Positions 8,370 to 15,466 of a DNA stretch of 44,114 nt are shown here, one piece after another (within the stretch, counting starts at the first letter, position 1; the number at the start of each line of letters is the position of its first letter). The stretch lies in the NCBI GenBank assembly GCA_934504345.1, contig CAKSVR010000015.1, positions 1 through 44,114 of the forward strand. The letters run 5' to 3'. The position numbers were made by a program, and so were the translations under genes. The notes beneath the pieces are model-generated. The model worked only from the letters and a program-made list of their open reading frames with translations. It was not told the origin of the DNA and did not search any database. Origin of the DNA: an uncultured Agathobaculum sp. (lineage in GTDB: Bacteria > Bacillota > Clostridia > Oscillospirales > Butyricicoccaceae).

Positions 8370-8888
8370 TTACAGGGTTTCCGGAGCCTCGTACTCTACG
8401 CCCTGCGTGTCCACGGTGACGGACTTCATCTTCTGCTCCTCGCGCGGACGGTCGTGCCAGTCGCGCTTGGTGTTGACGATGGCATCAACAACGTCCATGC
8501 CCTCGATGACCATGCCGAACGAAGCGTACTGGCCGTCCAGATGCGGTGCATCCTCAGTCATGATGAAGAACTGGGAGCCTGCGGAGTCCGGCGCCGCCGT
8601 GCGGGCCATGGAAAGAACGCCGCGGCTGTGGTTCAGGTCGTTCTGGAAGCCGTTTGCGGTGAACTCGCCGCGGATCTCATAGCCGGGACCGCCCATGCCG
8701 GTGCCGTCCGGGTCGCCGCCCTGAATCATAAAGCCCGGGATAACGCGGTGGAAGATGGTGCCGTCATAGAAGCCCTTCTGTGCCAGCGAGATAAAGTTGC
8801 GGACCGTGTTCGGTGCAACCTCGGGGTACAGCTCGGCGCGGATGATGCCGCCGTTTTCCATTTCGATCGTAATAACAGGATTGCTCAT
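8370..8888 (-). CDS. cyclophilin-type peptidyl-prolyl cis-trans isomerase
   Basis: A 172-residue cytoplasmic cyclophilin that catalyses proline isomerisation during folding. It shows the family signature FHRVIPGFMIQGGDPDGTGMGGPGY (residues about 46-70), with catalytic Arg48 and Phe53/Gln56, and SMARTAAPDSAGSQFFI with the second part of the pocket. No signal peptide is present. The ATG is fixed by GGAG eight bases before it. A fragment of the MITE terminal sequence (GGCAATACCGCA) lies between its stop and the next gene. Length is normal for the single-domain bacterial type. Confidence 0.95.
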   Translation of the reverse strand: MSNPVITIEMENGGIIRAELYPEVAPNTVRNFISLAQKGFYDGTIFHRVIPGFMIQGGDPDGTGMGGPGYEIRGEFTANGFQNDLNHSRGVLSMARTAAPDSAGSQFFIMTEDAPHLDGQYASFGMVIEGMDVVDAIVNTKRDWHDRPREEQKMKSVTVDTQGVEYEAPETL

Positions 8889-9371
8889 TGGTATCAACTC
8901 CATAAATTTTGTCGTTTTGTGAGGTGTGTACAGATTCTCCGCACACATATACACCTCTATTGTAGCAAACTTCATGGAGAACGGCAAGTGGTTGCAGAAT
9001 GGAAAATTGCATTCAGAGTGGAGAGTGGAGAGTGCAGAGAATGTAACGATGCAGCAGGGCGCTGTTCAGATTACAGGTAATTCATTTTTCCATTCTCCAT
9101 TTGCAGTCCGGATGGTCAACCGTCGAACGCTGTCGGATTGACCACTAATCCACTTTATCCACAGGACTTTCCACAGGGGTTCTGGGGATAACCTTGTGCA
9201 TAAAGTGGATAACTGTTTGTATAGACCTGTCTAACCCGCCGTATATCGAGGGTTTTCGACTACGCATTGTAATATCGCCTGTGGAAAACAGCCGGTGGAA
9301 TAATTGACCGCTGCTGTGGAAAACCTGTTGAGAGGAATTGACTATTACCGTATAACAAGGAGGGGACAAGT
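8889..9371. promoter_or_regulatory. intergenic region with DnaA-box-like cluster
   Basis: The first part (about 9000-9110) carries degenerate GAGAGTGGAGAG and CCATTCTCCAT repeats. The second part has a perfect DnaA box TTATCCACA at 9155-9163 and five one- or two-mismatch boxes: CTTTCCACA 9167, TGGGGATAA 9183, AGTGGATAA 9204, TGTGGAAAA 9280 and TGTGGAAAA 9315. They lie within 170 bases directly upstream of the tepA-like gene and on both strands. DnaA binding is inferred from the box consensus only. Confidence 0.55.
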
Positions 9372-10070
9372 ATGTTTGAGGAAAACCCGTCCATTGCCGC
9401 GCCGGAGCAGAATGCGATCGCAGAAACCGGCTCGATCACCGCGAGGACCGCGCGCGGCACGATACACTGCATCACCATCGTCGGGCAGATAGAGGGCCAC
9501 ATGGAACTGCCCGCGCAGAACAAGACCACTAAATACGAGCATCTCATCCCGCAGATCGCGGCGGTGGAGCAGGCCGAGGAGATAGACGGACTGCTGGTGC
9601 TGCTCAATACAGTCGGCGGCGATGTGGAGGCCGGGCTTGCCATCGCGGAGCTCATCGCGGGCATGAGCAAGCCCACCGTGTCGCTCGTGCTGGGCGGCGG
9701 GCATTCCATCGGTGTGCCGCTGGCCGTCGCGGCGGATAAGAGCTTCATCGCCGCCTCTGCCGCCATGACCATCCATCCCGTGCGGATGAACGGGACCATC
9801 ATCGCCGTGCCGCAGGCGTTCGAGTACCTCGCCAAGATTCAGGAGCGCATCGTGGATTTCATCACTTCGCATTCGCATATCACTGCCGCGCGTTTGCAGC
9901 AGCTCATGCGGGAAACGGGTCAGCTCACTGCGGATGTCGGCACGGTGATTTCGGGCAAACAGGCCGTGTCGCTCGGGCTGATTGATGAAGTGGGAACGCT
10001 TTCCGAGGCGCTGGAGGCGCTGTATGCGATGATTGCCGAACGCAGGAACGGGGAGCAAATGGAGAATTGA
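9372..10070 (+). CDS. ClpP-class serine protease, TepA-like
   Basis: A 232-residue ClpP/crotonase-fold protease. The strand-loop LLNTVGGDVEAGLAIAELI (about 78-96), the nucleophile motif GGGHSIGVPLA with Ser112, and the general base in MTIHPVR (His135) are all present, and the C-terminal GLIDEVGT motif matches ClpP/SppA relatives. Overall it fits the Bacillus TepA (YmfB) group, implicated in protein export, better than housekeeping ClpP. There is no signal peptide. AAGGAGGGG lies nine bases before the ATG. Monocistronic; its leader contains the DnaA-box-like cluster. The exact substrate is unknown. Confidence 0.87.
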   Translation: MFEENPSIAAPEQNAIAETGSITARTARGTIHCITIVGQIEGHMELPAQNKTTKYEHLIPQIAAVEQAEEIDGLLVLLNTVGGDVEAGLAIAELIAGMSKPTVSLVLGGGHSIGVPLAVAADKSFIAASAAMTIHPVRMNGTIIAVPQAFEYLAKIQERIVDFITSHSHITAARLQQLMRETGQLTADVGTVISGKQAVSLGLIDEVGTLSEALEALYAMIAERRNGEQMEN

Positions 10071-10087
10071 CCTGACGATTTACTTGT

Positions 10088-10171
10088 CCGTAGGGCAGGC
10101 TGCCCTCAGCCCGCCGCCGTAAATGTGTGCAGACCATAAAAACGGCGGGGTGAGGGCACCCCGCCCTACGG
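10088..10171. repeat. GTAGGGC...GCCCTAC palindromic repeat
   Basis: An 84-base palindrome with nested arms CCGTAGGGC/GCCCTACGG, TGCCCTCA/TGAGGGCA and CCGCCGCCGT/AACGGCGG around a central loop of about 20 bases. Half of the same sequence, interrupted by another insert, lies at 27531-27606. It follows tepA by 17 bases and may serve as its 3' stem-loop. Confidence 0.7.
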
Positions 10172-10264
10172 TACGAGTTTTCATATAGAAAATATGTTGC
10201 GGAAGGAAATCTGCCGTGATAACGCCGCGACAACGAAATCCTACGAAAAAAGCCGGATTTTCCC

Positions 10265-10314
10265 TTGCAATCCGGCGGATTTCGTGCTATATTGATGGTT
10301 AGTAGGAGCTAACC
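10265..10314 (+). promoter_or_regulatory. promoter and palindromic operator of the HMA gene
   Basis: A sigma-A type promoter TTGCAA-17-TATATT (10265-10270, 10288-10293). The palindrome GGTTAGTAGGAGCTAACC occupies 10297-10314, directly over the expected start of transcription, an ideal place for a repressor. A second palindrome, GCCGGATT...AATCCGGC (10252-10276), overlaps the -35. The GGTTAG half-sites resemble the TTAGGTTAG core of DtxR/IdeR-type iron boxes. Confidence 0.7.
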
Positions 10315-10349
10315 CTCTGAAAAGGGGCACAAAAAGGAGTATCTCACCT

Positions 10350-10607
10350 ATGCTGAAAATCACTGTCGGCGTTGATGGCATGATGTGCGGAATGTGCGAA
10401 AGTCACATCAATGATGCCATCCGCAAGGCGTTTTCCGTAAAAAAAGTTACGTCCTCGCACAGTAAGGGACAGACTGTGATCCTCACCGAGCAGGACATCG
10501 ACGAGGCCGAGGTCCGCAAGGCGATCGATGCGACCGGCTATACCGTCACCTCGTTCGCCAAGGAGCCGTATGAGAAGAAGGGCCTGTTCTCTTTTCTGCA
10601 CAAATAA
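10350..10607 (+). CDS. heavy-metal-associated (HMA) domain protein, CopZ-like
   Basis: An 85-residue single HMA domain. The metal-binding motif is GMMCGMCESH (residues 10-19), the CxxC form of CopZ and Atx1 metallochaperones, followed by the ferredoxin-like beta-alpha-beta layout and a basic C-terminal tail. It would bind a soft metal such as Cu(I), or possibly other ions, and hand it to the P1B ATPase encoded downstream. The ATG is preceded by AAAGGAG. A terminator-like hairpin follows at 10615-10634. The matching palindromes before this gene and before the AraC gene argue for joint regulation. Confidence 0.85.
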   Translation: MLKITVGVDGMMCGMCESHINDAIRKAFSVKKVTSSHSKGQTVILTEQDIDEAEVRKAIDATGYTVTSFAKEPYEKKGLFSFLHK

Positions 10608-10614
10608 ACCAGAT

Positions 10615-10640
10615 AAAGCCGCTTTTGCGGCTTTGCTTAT
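10615..10640 (+). terminator. terminator-like hairpin after the HMA gene
   Basis: Perfect 8-bp stem AAAGCCGC-TTTT-GCGGCTTT eight bases after the HMA stop codon, followed by only a short T-poor tail, so termination may be partial and allow readthrough into the AraC gene. Confidence 0.55.
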
Positions 10641-10647
10641 CCATATA

Positions 10648-10665
10648 GGTTAGCAAAACCTAACC
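10648..10665. promoter_or_regulatory. second GGTTAG-N6-CTAACC operator
   Basis: GGTTAGCAAAACCTAACC, the same 6-6-6 palindrome as at 10297-10314 with a different spacer, lies 27 bases upstream of the AraC-family start codon. The conserved arms with variable centre indicate a protein-binding site rather than an RNA hairpin. Confidence 0.65.
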
Positions 10666-10692
10666 AATCTATCCCAAACGGAGGAAACCGCA

Positions 10693-11586
10693 GTGCTGGA
10701 AAACCTGCTCAAACCGAATACCGGCGCGGCGCTGTCCGGCTGCGTGCGCTGGGCTCAGCCCGCCGCGGGCGTGCGCGTGTGCGATTTCGATTGTGCGCTC
10801 ACCGTGCCGCCCACGCTGCCTGCACCGCCCGCAAAGCCGCAGTGCGAGGTGCTGTTCTGCCGCCGAGGCGGCCTGCGGCTGACCATGGACGACGGCCGGC
10901 AGGTCGTTCTGCGCGAGCATGAGATCTTGCTGCTGTGCGGCGGCGCGGTGCAGCATATCGCCGTCGCAGACGGCGTATTCGGCGGCGAGCTGGTCGCGGT
11001 CGAGCGGGAGGCAGCGGCTCTGCCGCACACGCTGCCCGTCAACGTGGCGCAGCTCAAGGCCCGCCTGTATCCGCACTGCGGCTGTGTGGTGCTGCGTAGT
11101 GCCGCATGGATCGAAACGCTGTTCGCCGCGCTGCTGACCGTGCCCGAGCAGGAGAGAGTCGAGTACAGCGTGCTCAAGGCCGCCGAGCTGCTCTACCTCA
11201 TCGCCGGCGGCAGTCCGCTGCTGCCGCTCCCGCCGGAGAGCGTGCTCCGCGACCGTTATATGGTCGATACTGTTCGCCGGGTGCAGGAATACATGGTATC
11301 CCACCTTGCAGAGCCGCTCACCATCGATCAGCTGTCCGCGCGGTTCCGCATCTCGCCCACCGCGCTCAAGGATAGCTTTCGGCAGACCTACGGGCGGCCT
11401 ATCCATCAATATCTGCTGGAAAAGCGCGTGCAGCACGCCGCCGAGCTGCTGCATCACAGCTCACTCTCCATCGTGGATATTGCGGCGGCGGTCGGCTACA
11501 ACAGCGCCAGCCAGTTCGGCGTGGCGTTCAAGCGGCGCTATCAGCTGACACCCTCGCAGTTCCGCCGAGAGGCCCGAAAAAGTTAG
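10693..11586 (+). CDS. AraC-family transcriptional regulator
   Basis: A 297-residue regulator with a cupin-like N-terminal sensor domain (about 40-115, with histidine- and cysteine-containing strands) and a C-terminal AraC double helix-turn-helix (about 195-297): PLTIDQLSARFRISPTALKDSFRQTYGRPIHQYLLEKRVQHAAELL and SIVDIAAAVGYNSASQFGVAFKRRYQLTPSQFRR. The start is GTG at 10693 with GGAGG ten bases upstream. Such AraC regulators commonly sit beside metal uptake or efflux genes in Clostridia. Located between the metallochaperone and the P1B ATPase module, it probably controls metal homeostasis; the ligand is unknown. Confidence 0.92.
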   Translation: MLENLLKPNTGAALSGCVRWAQPAAGVRVCDFDCALTVPPTLPAPPAKPQCEVLFCRRGGLRLTMDDGRQVVLREHEILLLCGGAVQHIAVADGVFGGELVAVEREAAALPHTLPVNVAQLKARLYPHCGCVVLRSAAWIETLFAALLTVPEQERVEYSVLKAAELLYLIAGGSPLLPLPPESVLRDRYMVDTVRRVQEYMVSHLAEPLTIDQLSARFRISPTALKDSFRQTYGRPIHQYLLEKRVQHAAELLHHSSLSIVDIAAAVGYNSASQFGVAFKRRYQLTPSQFRREARKS

Positions 11587-11656
11587 CGAATTGCAACTAT
11601 TTTGATAATAAAACTAAAAATTAGCGGTAACAAACTGAAAAAATGTCTGATTCCGT

Positions 11657-11695
11657 GCGACAGATGTCTAAAAGTGTGCTATGATAATCGCACAC
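11657..11695 (+). promoter_or_regulatory. promoter with operator-like inverted repeat
   Basis: Possible -35 GCGACA (11657) and -10 TATGAT (11680-11685) with a 17-base spacer. The -10 is enclosed by inverted repeats GTGTGC (11674-11679) and GCACAC (11690-11695), which suggests a repressor site over the promoter of the small-peptide/DUF6110/ATPase unit. Confidence 0.5.
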
Positions 11696-11728
11696 AAAAA
11701 AACACACCATGTTTGGAGGTGGATCGCT

Positions 11729-11809
11729 GTGAAACAGCATCGTTTTTGGGCATGGGCCGCGCTGTTCTGCATGGTGATGACGATGATCACCGGCAGCAAG
11801 CGCAAGTGA
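11729..11809 (+). CDS. 26-residue membrane peptide
   Basis: A very short gene: GTG start with TTTGGAGG nine bases upstream, 26 codons, TGA stop, ending 20 bases before the next gene. The peptide has a basic N-terminus (MKQHRFW), a hydrophobic middle of about 16 residues (AWAALFCMVMTMITG) and a basic tail (SKRK), the layout of a single-span membrane micropeptide. It sits between a promoter and the DUF6110-type gene in the same direction, so it probably belongs to the metal-ATPase unit. No similar peptide is recalled with certainty. Confidence 0.6.
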   Translation: MKQHRFWAWAALFCMVMTMITGSKRK

Positions 11810-11829
11810 GATCATAGGAGGAACGTATT

Positions 11830-12141
11830 ATGAAGAAGATCTACAAGGACATCGCAGTATTTGTTGGCGGCACCCTGTTCGGTTCCGCAGGCATCAAGCT
11901 GCTGAGCAGCAAGGATGCGAAGAATGTTTACACCCACGCTACCGCAGCTGTTCTCCGCATGAAGGATACCGTTATGAACACTGTTGACTGCGTAAAGGAA
12001 AACGCTGGCGACATCCTCGCCTCCGCTCAGGAGATTAACGAGAACCGCGCTGCTGAGGCAGAGGCTGCTGCTGTTGAGGATGCAGACATCGAGGTAGAGA
12101 TCACCGACGAGGACCCGACTGAGATTCCGGTCGAGGCATAA
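11830..12141 (+). CDS. DUF6110-type small protein next to P1B ATPase
   Basis: A 103-residue protein with an N-terminal hydrophobic hairpin-like stretch (IAVFVGGTLFGSAGIKLL, about 8-25), a conserved DAKNVYTHATAAVLRMKDTVM block (29-51) and an acidic alanine/glutamate-rich tail. This matches small proteins (DUF6110 in clostridia, DUF1490 in actinobacteria) found directly before P1B-type metal ATPases, from memory of those families. A role as membrane partner or metal buffer of the ATPase is inferred from context only. ATAGGAGG lies upstream of the ATG and a terminator-like hairpin follows. Confidence 0.8.
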   Translation: MKKIYKDIAVFVGGTLFGSAGIKLLSSKDAKNVYTHATAAVLRMKDTVMNTVDCVKENAGDILASAQEINENRAAEAEAAAVEDADIEVEITDEDPTEIPVEA

Positions 12142-12159
12142 GCCTTTCCAACGCAAATA

Positions 12160-12184
12160 AAGAGGGGCTATGCCCCTCTTTTCC
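12160..12184 (+). terminator. intrinsic terminator between DUF6110 gene and ATPase
   Basis: Nine-base stem AAGAGGGGC-TAT-GCCCCTCTT followed by TTCC, 18 bases after the DUF6110-type stop codon. It may let the small upstream genes be expressed more strongly than the ATPase. Confidence 0.7.
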
Positions 12185-12217
12185 TATCTCATGGCAGTAA
12201 GTTGGAGGTAATCTCAT

Positions 12218-14326
12218 ATGAAAGCATATATTGAACACGAAAGCCGCGGCCGGCTTCGCGTGCGTATGAAGCAGTACCGCATGACGCTCGAGCAGGCTGA
12301 TCTGCTCGAGGCGTATCTGCAGAACCAGCCGGGCGTGCTGAACGCGACCGTGCATGAGCGCACCTGCTGTGCCGTTATCCGCTATATCGGCGACCGCGCG
12401 AACGTCATCCGCGCGATCTCTGCATTCAACTATACCGCGCCGTCCATCACGGCGCTGGCGCCGACCCACAGCGGCCGCGCCCTCAATCGCGAGTATCAGG
12501 AAAAGCTGGTCGGCAAGGTCGTCACCAAATTCGCCTGCACGCTGTTCCTGCCCGCGCCGCTCCAGATCGCGCGTACCATCTGGCTGTCGCTGCCGTTCCT
12601 CGGCCGCGGCCTCAAGCGCCTGCTCCGCGGTGAGCTCAAGGTCGAGCTGCTCGATGCGCTGTCCATCGGCGTTTCGATGGCCCGCCGCGACTTCTCCACC
12701 GCAGGCTCCGTCATGTTCCTGCTGGATATTGGCGAGCTGCTCGAGGAGTGGACGCACAAGAAGTCGGTCGATGATCTGGCGCGCTGTATGTCGCTCAACG
12801 TGGACCGCGTATGGCTCAAGACCGGCGATGCCGAGGTGCTCGTACCGCTGTCCGGCATTTCGGCGGGCGACCATGTGCTCGTGCGTATGGGCAACGTCAT
12901 TCCGCTCGATGGCACGGTTGTTGACGGCGAGGTCATGGTCAATCAGGCATCGCTCACCGGCGAGTCCATGCCGGTGGCAAAGCGCCCGGGCACGCAGGTC
13001 TATGCGGGCACGGTCGTTGAAGAGGGCGACTGCGTGATCGAAGTCACCCAGTCCTCGGGCGAGAGCCGCTACGACAAGATCGTTTCCATGATCGAGCAGT
13101 CCGAGCAGCTCAAGAGCGCCGCCGAGAGCCGCGCCTCCAATCTGGCGGACAAGCTGGTGCCGTATACGCTGGCCGGCAGTGTGCTCAGCTACGCGCTGAC
13201 CCGCAATGTCACCCGTGCGCTGTCTGTCCTGATGGTAGACTTCTCCTGTGCGCTCAAGCTCGCGATGCCGCTGGCAGTCCTGTCCGCGATGCGCGAGGCA
13301 AGTATGTACCATATCACCGTTAAGGGCGGCAAGTTCCTGGAAGCGGCCGCACAGGCGGATACCATCGTGTTCGACAAGACCGGCACGCTGACCCACGCCT
13401 GCCCGGTGGTTGCAAAGGTGATCCCGTTCGGCGGTCATTCCGCGGACGATATGCTGCGCGTTGCGGCCTGCCTCGAGGAGCATTTCCCGCACTCGATGGC
13501 GAACGCCGTAGTCCGTGCCGCGCGTGAGCGTGATCTGGCGCATGAGGAGATGCACTCGCAGGTCGAGTACATCGTGGCGCACGGCATTTCCAGTATGGTC
13601 GAGGACAAAAAGGTCGTTATCGGCAGTGCACACTTCATTTTTGAGGACGAAAAGTGCAGTATTCCGGCGGGTGAGCAGGAAAAGTACGATGCACTCCCGC
13701 CCGAGTTCTCGCACCTGTATCTGGCCATCGGCGGTGAGCTGGCGGCTGTTATCTGCATCGCAGACCCGCTCCGTCCGGAGGCCCGCGACGTGATGAAGGC
13801 GCTGCGTGCCCTCGGCATTAAGCGCACCGTTATGCTGACCGGCGACAGCGAACGCACCGCAGCCGCTATCGCGGCGGAGGTCGGCGTAGACGATTACCGC
13901 GCCGAGGTTCTGCCCGAGGACAAGGCAAGCTTTGTCGAGCAGGAACGCGCGGCAGGCCATACCGTTATCATGCTCGGCGACGGCATCAACGATTCTCCGG
14001 CGCTGTCGGCGGCCAACGTCGGCGTTGCCATCAGCGACGGCGCGGCCATCGCCCGCGAGATCGCGGACATCACCATCGCCGCTGAGAATCTGTTCGAGCT
14101 GGTCGCTCTGCGCCGTATCGCACAGGGCCTGATGCGCCGCATCAACTCCAATTACCGGTTCGTAATCGGCTTCAATGGTTCGCTGATCGGTCTGGGCGTG
14201 GCCGGTGTGCTCGCTCCGGCAACCTCCGCGATGATGCATAACCTGTCAACGCTGGGCATCAGCCTGCGGAGCATGACCAACCTTATCGATTCTTCGGAAA
14301 CGACCCGTCTGCTGGAGAGCCGCTGA
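12218..14326 (+). CDS. P1B-type metal-transporting ATPase, CtpC-like
   Basis: A 702-residue heavy-metal P-type ATPase exporting a transition metal across the membrane. Visible motifs: a degenerate N-terminal HMA-like fold without CxxC (1-70), actuator TGES (247-250), intramembrane metal motif Ser343-Cys344-Ala-Leu-Lys347 in place of the usual CPC, phosphorylation DKTGT with Asp386, and hinge GDGINDS (587-593). The SCALK motif and its flanks (LSVLMVDFSCALKLAMP...VTVKGGKFLEAAA) resemble the mycobacterial CtpC group, reported as Mn/Zn-linked. Metal specificity here is therefore uncertain; Mn, Fe or Zn are more likely than Cu. It lies at the end of a cluster with a metallochaperone, AraC regulator and DUF6110-type partner. 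Confidence 0.93.
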   Translation: MKAYIEHESRGRLRVRMKQYRMTLEQADLLEAYLQNQPGVLNATVHERTCCAVIRYIGDRANVIRAISAFNYTAPSITALAPTHSGRALNREYQEKLVGKVVTKFACTLFLPAPLQIARTIWLSLPFLGRGLKRLLRGELKVELLDALSIGVSMARRDFSTAGSVMFLLDIGELLEEWTHKKSVDDLARCMSLNVDRVWLKTGDAEVLVPLSGISAGDHVLVRMGNVIPLDGTVVDGEVMVNQASLTGESMPVAKRPGTQVYAGTVVEEGDCVIEVTQSSGESRYDKIVSMIEQSEQLKSAAESRASNLADKLVPYTLAGSVLSYALTRNVTRALSVLMVDFSCALKLAMPLAVLSAMREASMYHITVKGGKFLEAAAQADTIVFDKTGTLTHACPVVAKVIPFGGHSADDMLRVAACLEEHFPHSMANAVVRAARERDLAHEEMHSQVEYIVAHGISSMVEDKKVVIGSAHFIFEDEKCSIPAGEQEKYDALPPEFSHLYLAIGGELAAVICIADPLRPEARDVMKALRALGIKRTVMLTGDSERTAAAIAAEVGVDDYRAEVLPEDKASFVEQERAAGHTVIMLGDGINDSPALSAANVGVAISDGAAIAREIADITIAAENLFELVALRRIAQGLMRRINSNYRFVIGFNGSLIGLGVAGVLAPATSAMMHNLSTLGISLRSMTNLIDSSETTRLLESR

Positions 14327-14425
14327 TTGAGAGTGTAGAGTTAAGAGTGGAGAGTGGAGAGCTCTCCGCTCTTTTCTTTTGCGTGTGAAATAATGGAGAA
14401 TGAACGTAGAAGTTTGCGTTGAGAT

Positions 14426-14465
14426 ATAACAGAAAAACCCCGTCAAAGACGGGGTTTTCTGTTAT
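14426..14465. terminator. bidirectional terminator
   Basis: Long stem with arms at 14426-14444 and 14448-14465 (ACCCCGTC / GACGGGGT core, AAA loop, one bulged A), A-rich on the left and T-rich on the right. It serves the ATPase gene from one side and the convergent small zinc-protein gene from the other. GAGAGTGGAGAG repeats lie just before it. Confidence 0.8.
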
Positions 14466-14477
14466 AAATCGGAATGA

Positions 14478-14699
14478 TTAACGCAAATCATCCTGATCGA
14501 TTATAAATTTCCTGCACTTTTCGCAATAGAATACTTTTACGACCATGCCATCAGTGATCGATGTCAGTTTAATGCCTTTCACAAGCGGAGTGAAATTCAA
14601 CAATCCTCTGTCTTTGTCAACCGGAACCCATTTTATGGCATATCTATCTTGGCAAATTCCTCCGACAATCATTTGTTTTTTACAAAAGGGGCATTTCAT
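14478..14699 (-). CDS. small zinc-ribbon protein (PF20097-like)
   Basis: A 73-residue protein with two CxxC pairs, MKCPFCKK at residues 3-6 and YCEKC at about 58-61, giving a four-cysteine zinc ribbon around a central beta-rich segment. Small proteins of this pattern are common in Firmicutes and grouped as PF20097 from memory; no function is established. AGGAGG lies 11 bases before the ATG. It is the first of several AT-rich minus-strand genes that differ in composition from the surroundings. Confidence 0.75.
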   Translation of the reverse strand: MKCPFCKKQMIVGGICQDRYAIKWVPVDKDRGLLNFTPLVKGIKLTSITDGMVVKVFYCEKCRKFIIDQDDLR

Positions 14700-14750
14700 A
14701 TCGCTATCGCCTCCTGATAAGATAAATCCTGATTTATCATGTACGCTGTT

Positions 14751-14933
14751 TTACTTTGCCGCAATGCTGATATGAGCGAAATCCGCATCAAGATAGGGCG
14801 GCGTGACGGGATACATCAGCAGTTCGTACTGTTCGGTGCCGTTCAGCAGGGTAAGGATGAGTGTGCGCGGATTTTCGCGCGGCAGAGGTGCAAGCTGTGT
14901 CCAGCGGGTCTGTCGGTAGTTTGAGGATGCCAT
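14751..14933 (-). pseudogene. possible gene remnant, 60 codons
   Basis: An open frame of 60 codons with GC-rich, native-looking codon use (TRWTQLAPLPRENPRTLILTLL...) that begins six bases after the stop of the preceding AT-rich gene, without a ribosome site. It reads like the C-terminal end of a longer protein whose upstream part has been lost or replaced. Not recognised; it could also be noncoding. Confidence 0.3.
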
Positions 14934-14939
14934 GTTTCG

Positions 14940-15254
14940 TTAGGTTCTGCTGTCCTGATGTATGAGAAATGTAATATGCGATATTTCGAGTTCTGCTTCA
15001 TGCTGTTTTTCTGGATCAAAGGATATATGAAGAATCTTACTTCTGGTTGTTTCAGTGTATACGAATAACATTTCGGGACCACAGGCGTAGTGACCAAGTG
15101 TGATTCGTTCTAATTTGGTTATGGAGCAAAGTTCGTTATACATTTCGGATATTCTGGCACAAGTCATAGGCACTAGACCAGTTACTGTTGCAGAGTCAGT
15201 TCCCATTTTTATAATTGGAGGTAAGCTATGTAATATTTCGGTGATTCCAAACAT
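14940..15254 (-). CDS. hypothetical protein, AT-rich
   Basis: A 104-residue soluble protein starting MFGITEILHSLPP with a good AAAAGGAG site eight bases upstream, so it is probably expressed. It has no signal peptide or membrane segment and no motif I recognise; several cysteines and a histidine occur mid-chain. Its base composition is distinctly lower in GC than the MATE and ATPase genes around it, which points to horizontal acquisition. Confidence 0.55.
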   Translation of the reverse strand: MFGITEILHSLPPIIKMGTDSATVTGLVPMTCARISEMYNELCSITKLERITLGHYACGPEMLFVYTETTRSKILHISFDPEKQHEAELEISHITFLIHQDSRT

Positions 15255-15391
15255 AATAATTTCTCCTTTTGATGCAGATAGTTAAGGTTAAAATCTCCAA
15301 AGAATCAGTGAGCAAAAAGCAAAAGGTAAATACTAGTTTATAGTTAGTTTTTTTTACTATATCATAAAAGCTGCCGAAGCACAATCACCCA

Positions 15392-15420
15392 TTGACACCA
15401 CCGAAATTCCGATAGATAAT
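15392..15420 (+). promoter_or_regulatory. sigma-A promoter of the MATE gene
   Basis: TTGACA (15392-15397), 17-base spacer, GATAAT (15415-15420), 47 bases before the MATE start codon. The rest of the 15255-15466 gap is AT-rich with no other clear signal. Confidence 0.7.
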
Positions 15421-15466
15421 ATAGGTAATAGACAAACTTTACAAAAGAAAGGAAGTGTTTCACCGT

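Noticed and set aside
9150..9330. Chromosomal origin of replication
   Set aside because: DnaA-box-like sequences are present, but no dnaA/dnaN/rpmH neighbours and no clear AT-rich unwinding region.
10088..10171. Dedicated terminator of the tepA-like gene
   Set aside because: The palindrome lacks a T-run and recurs elsewhere, so it is better described as a dispersed repeat that may incidentally serve as a 3' hairpin.
12101..14239. A 712-codon minus-strand frame opposite the P1B ATPase
   Set aside because: Antisense shadow of an intact ATPase with all motifs; no recognisable domain and no ribosome site.
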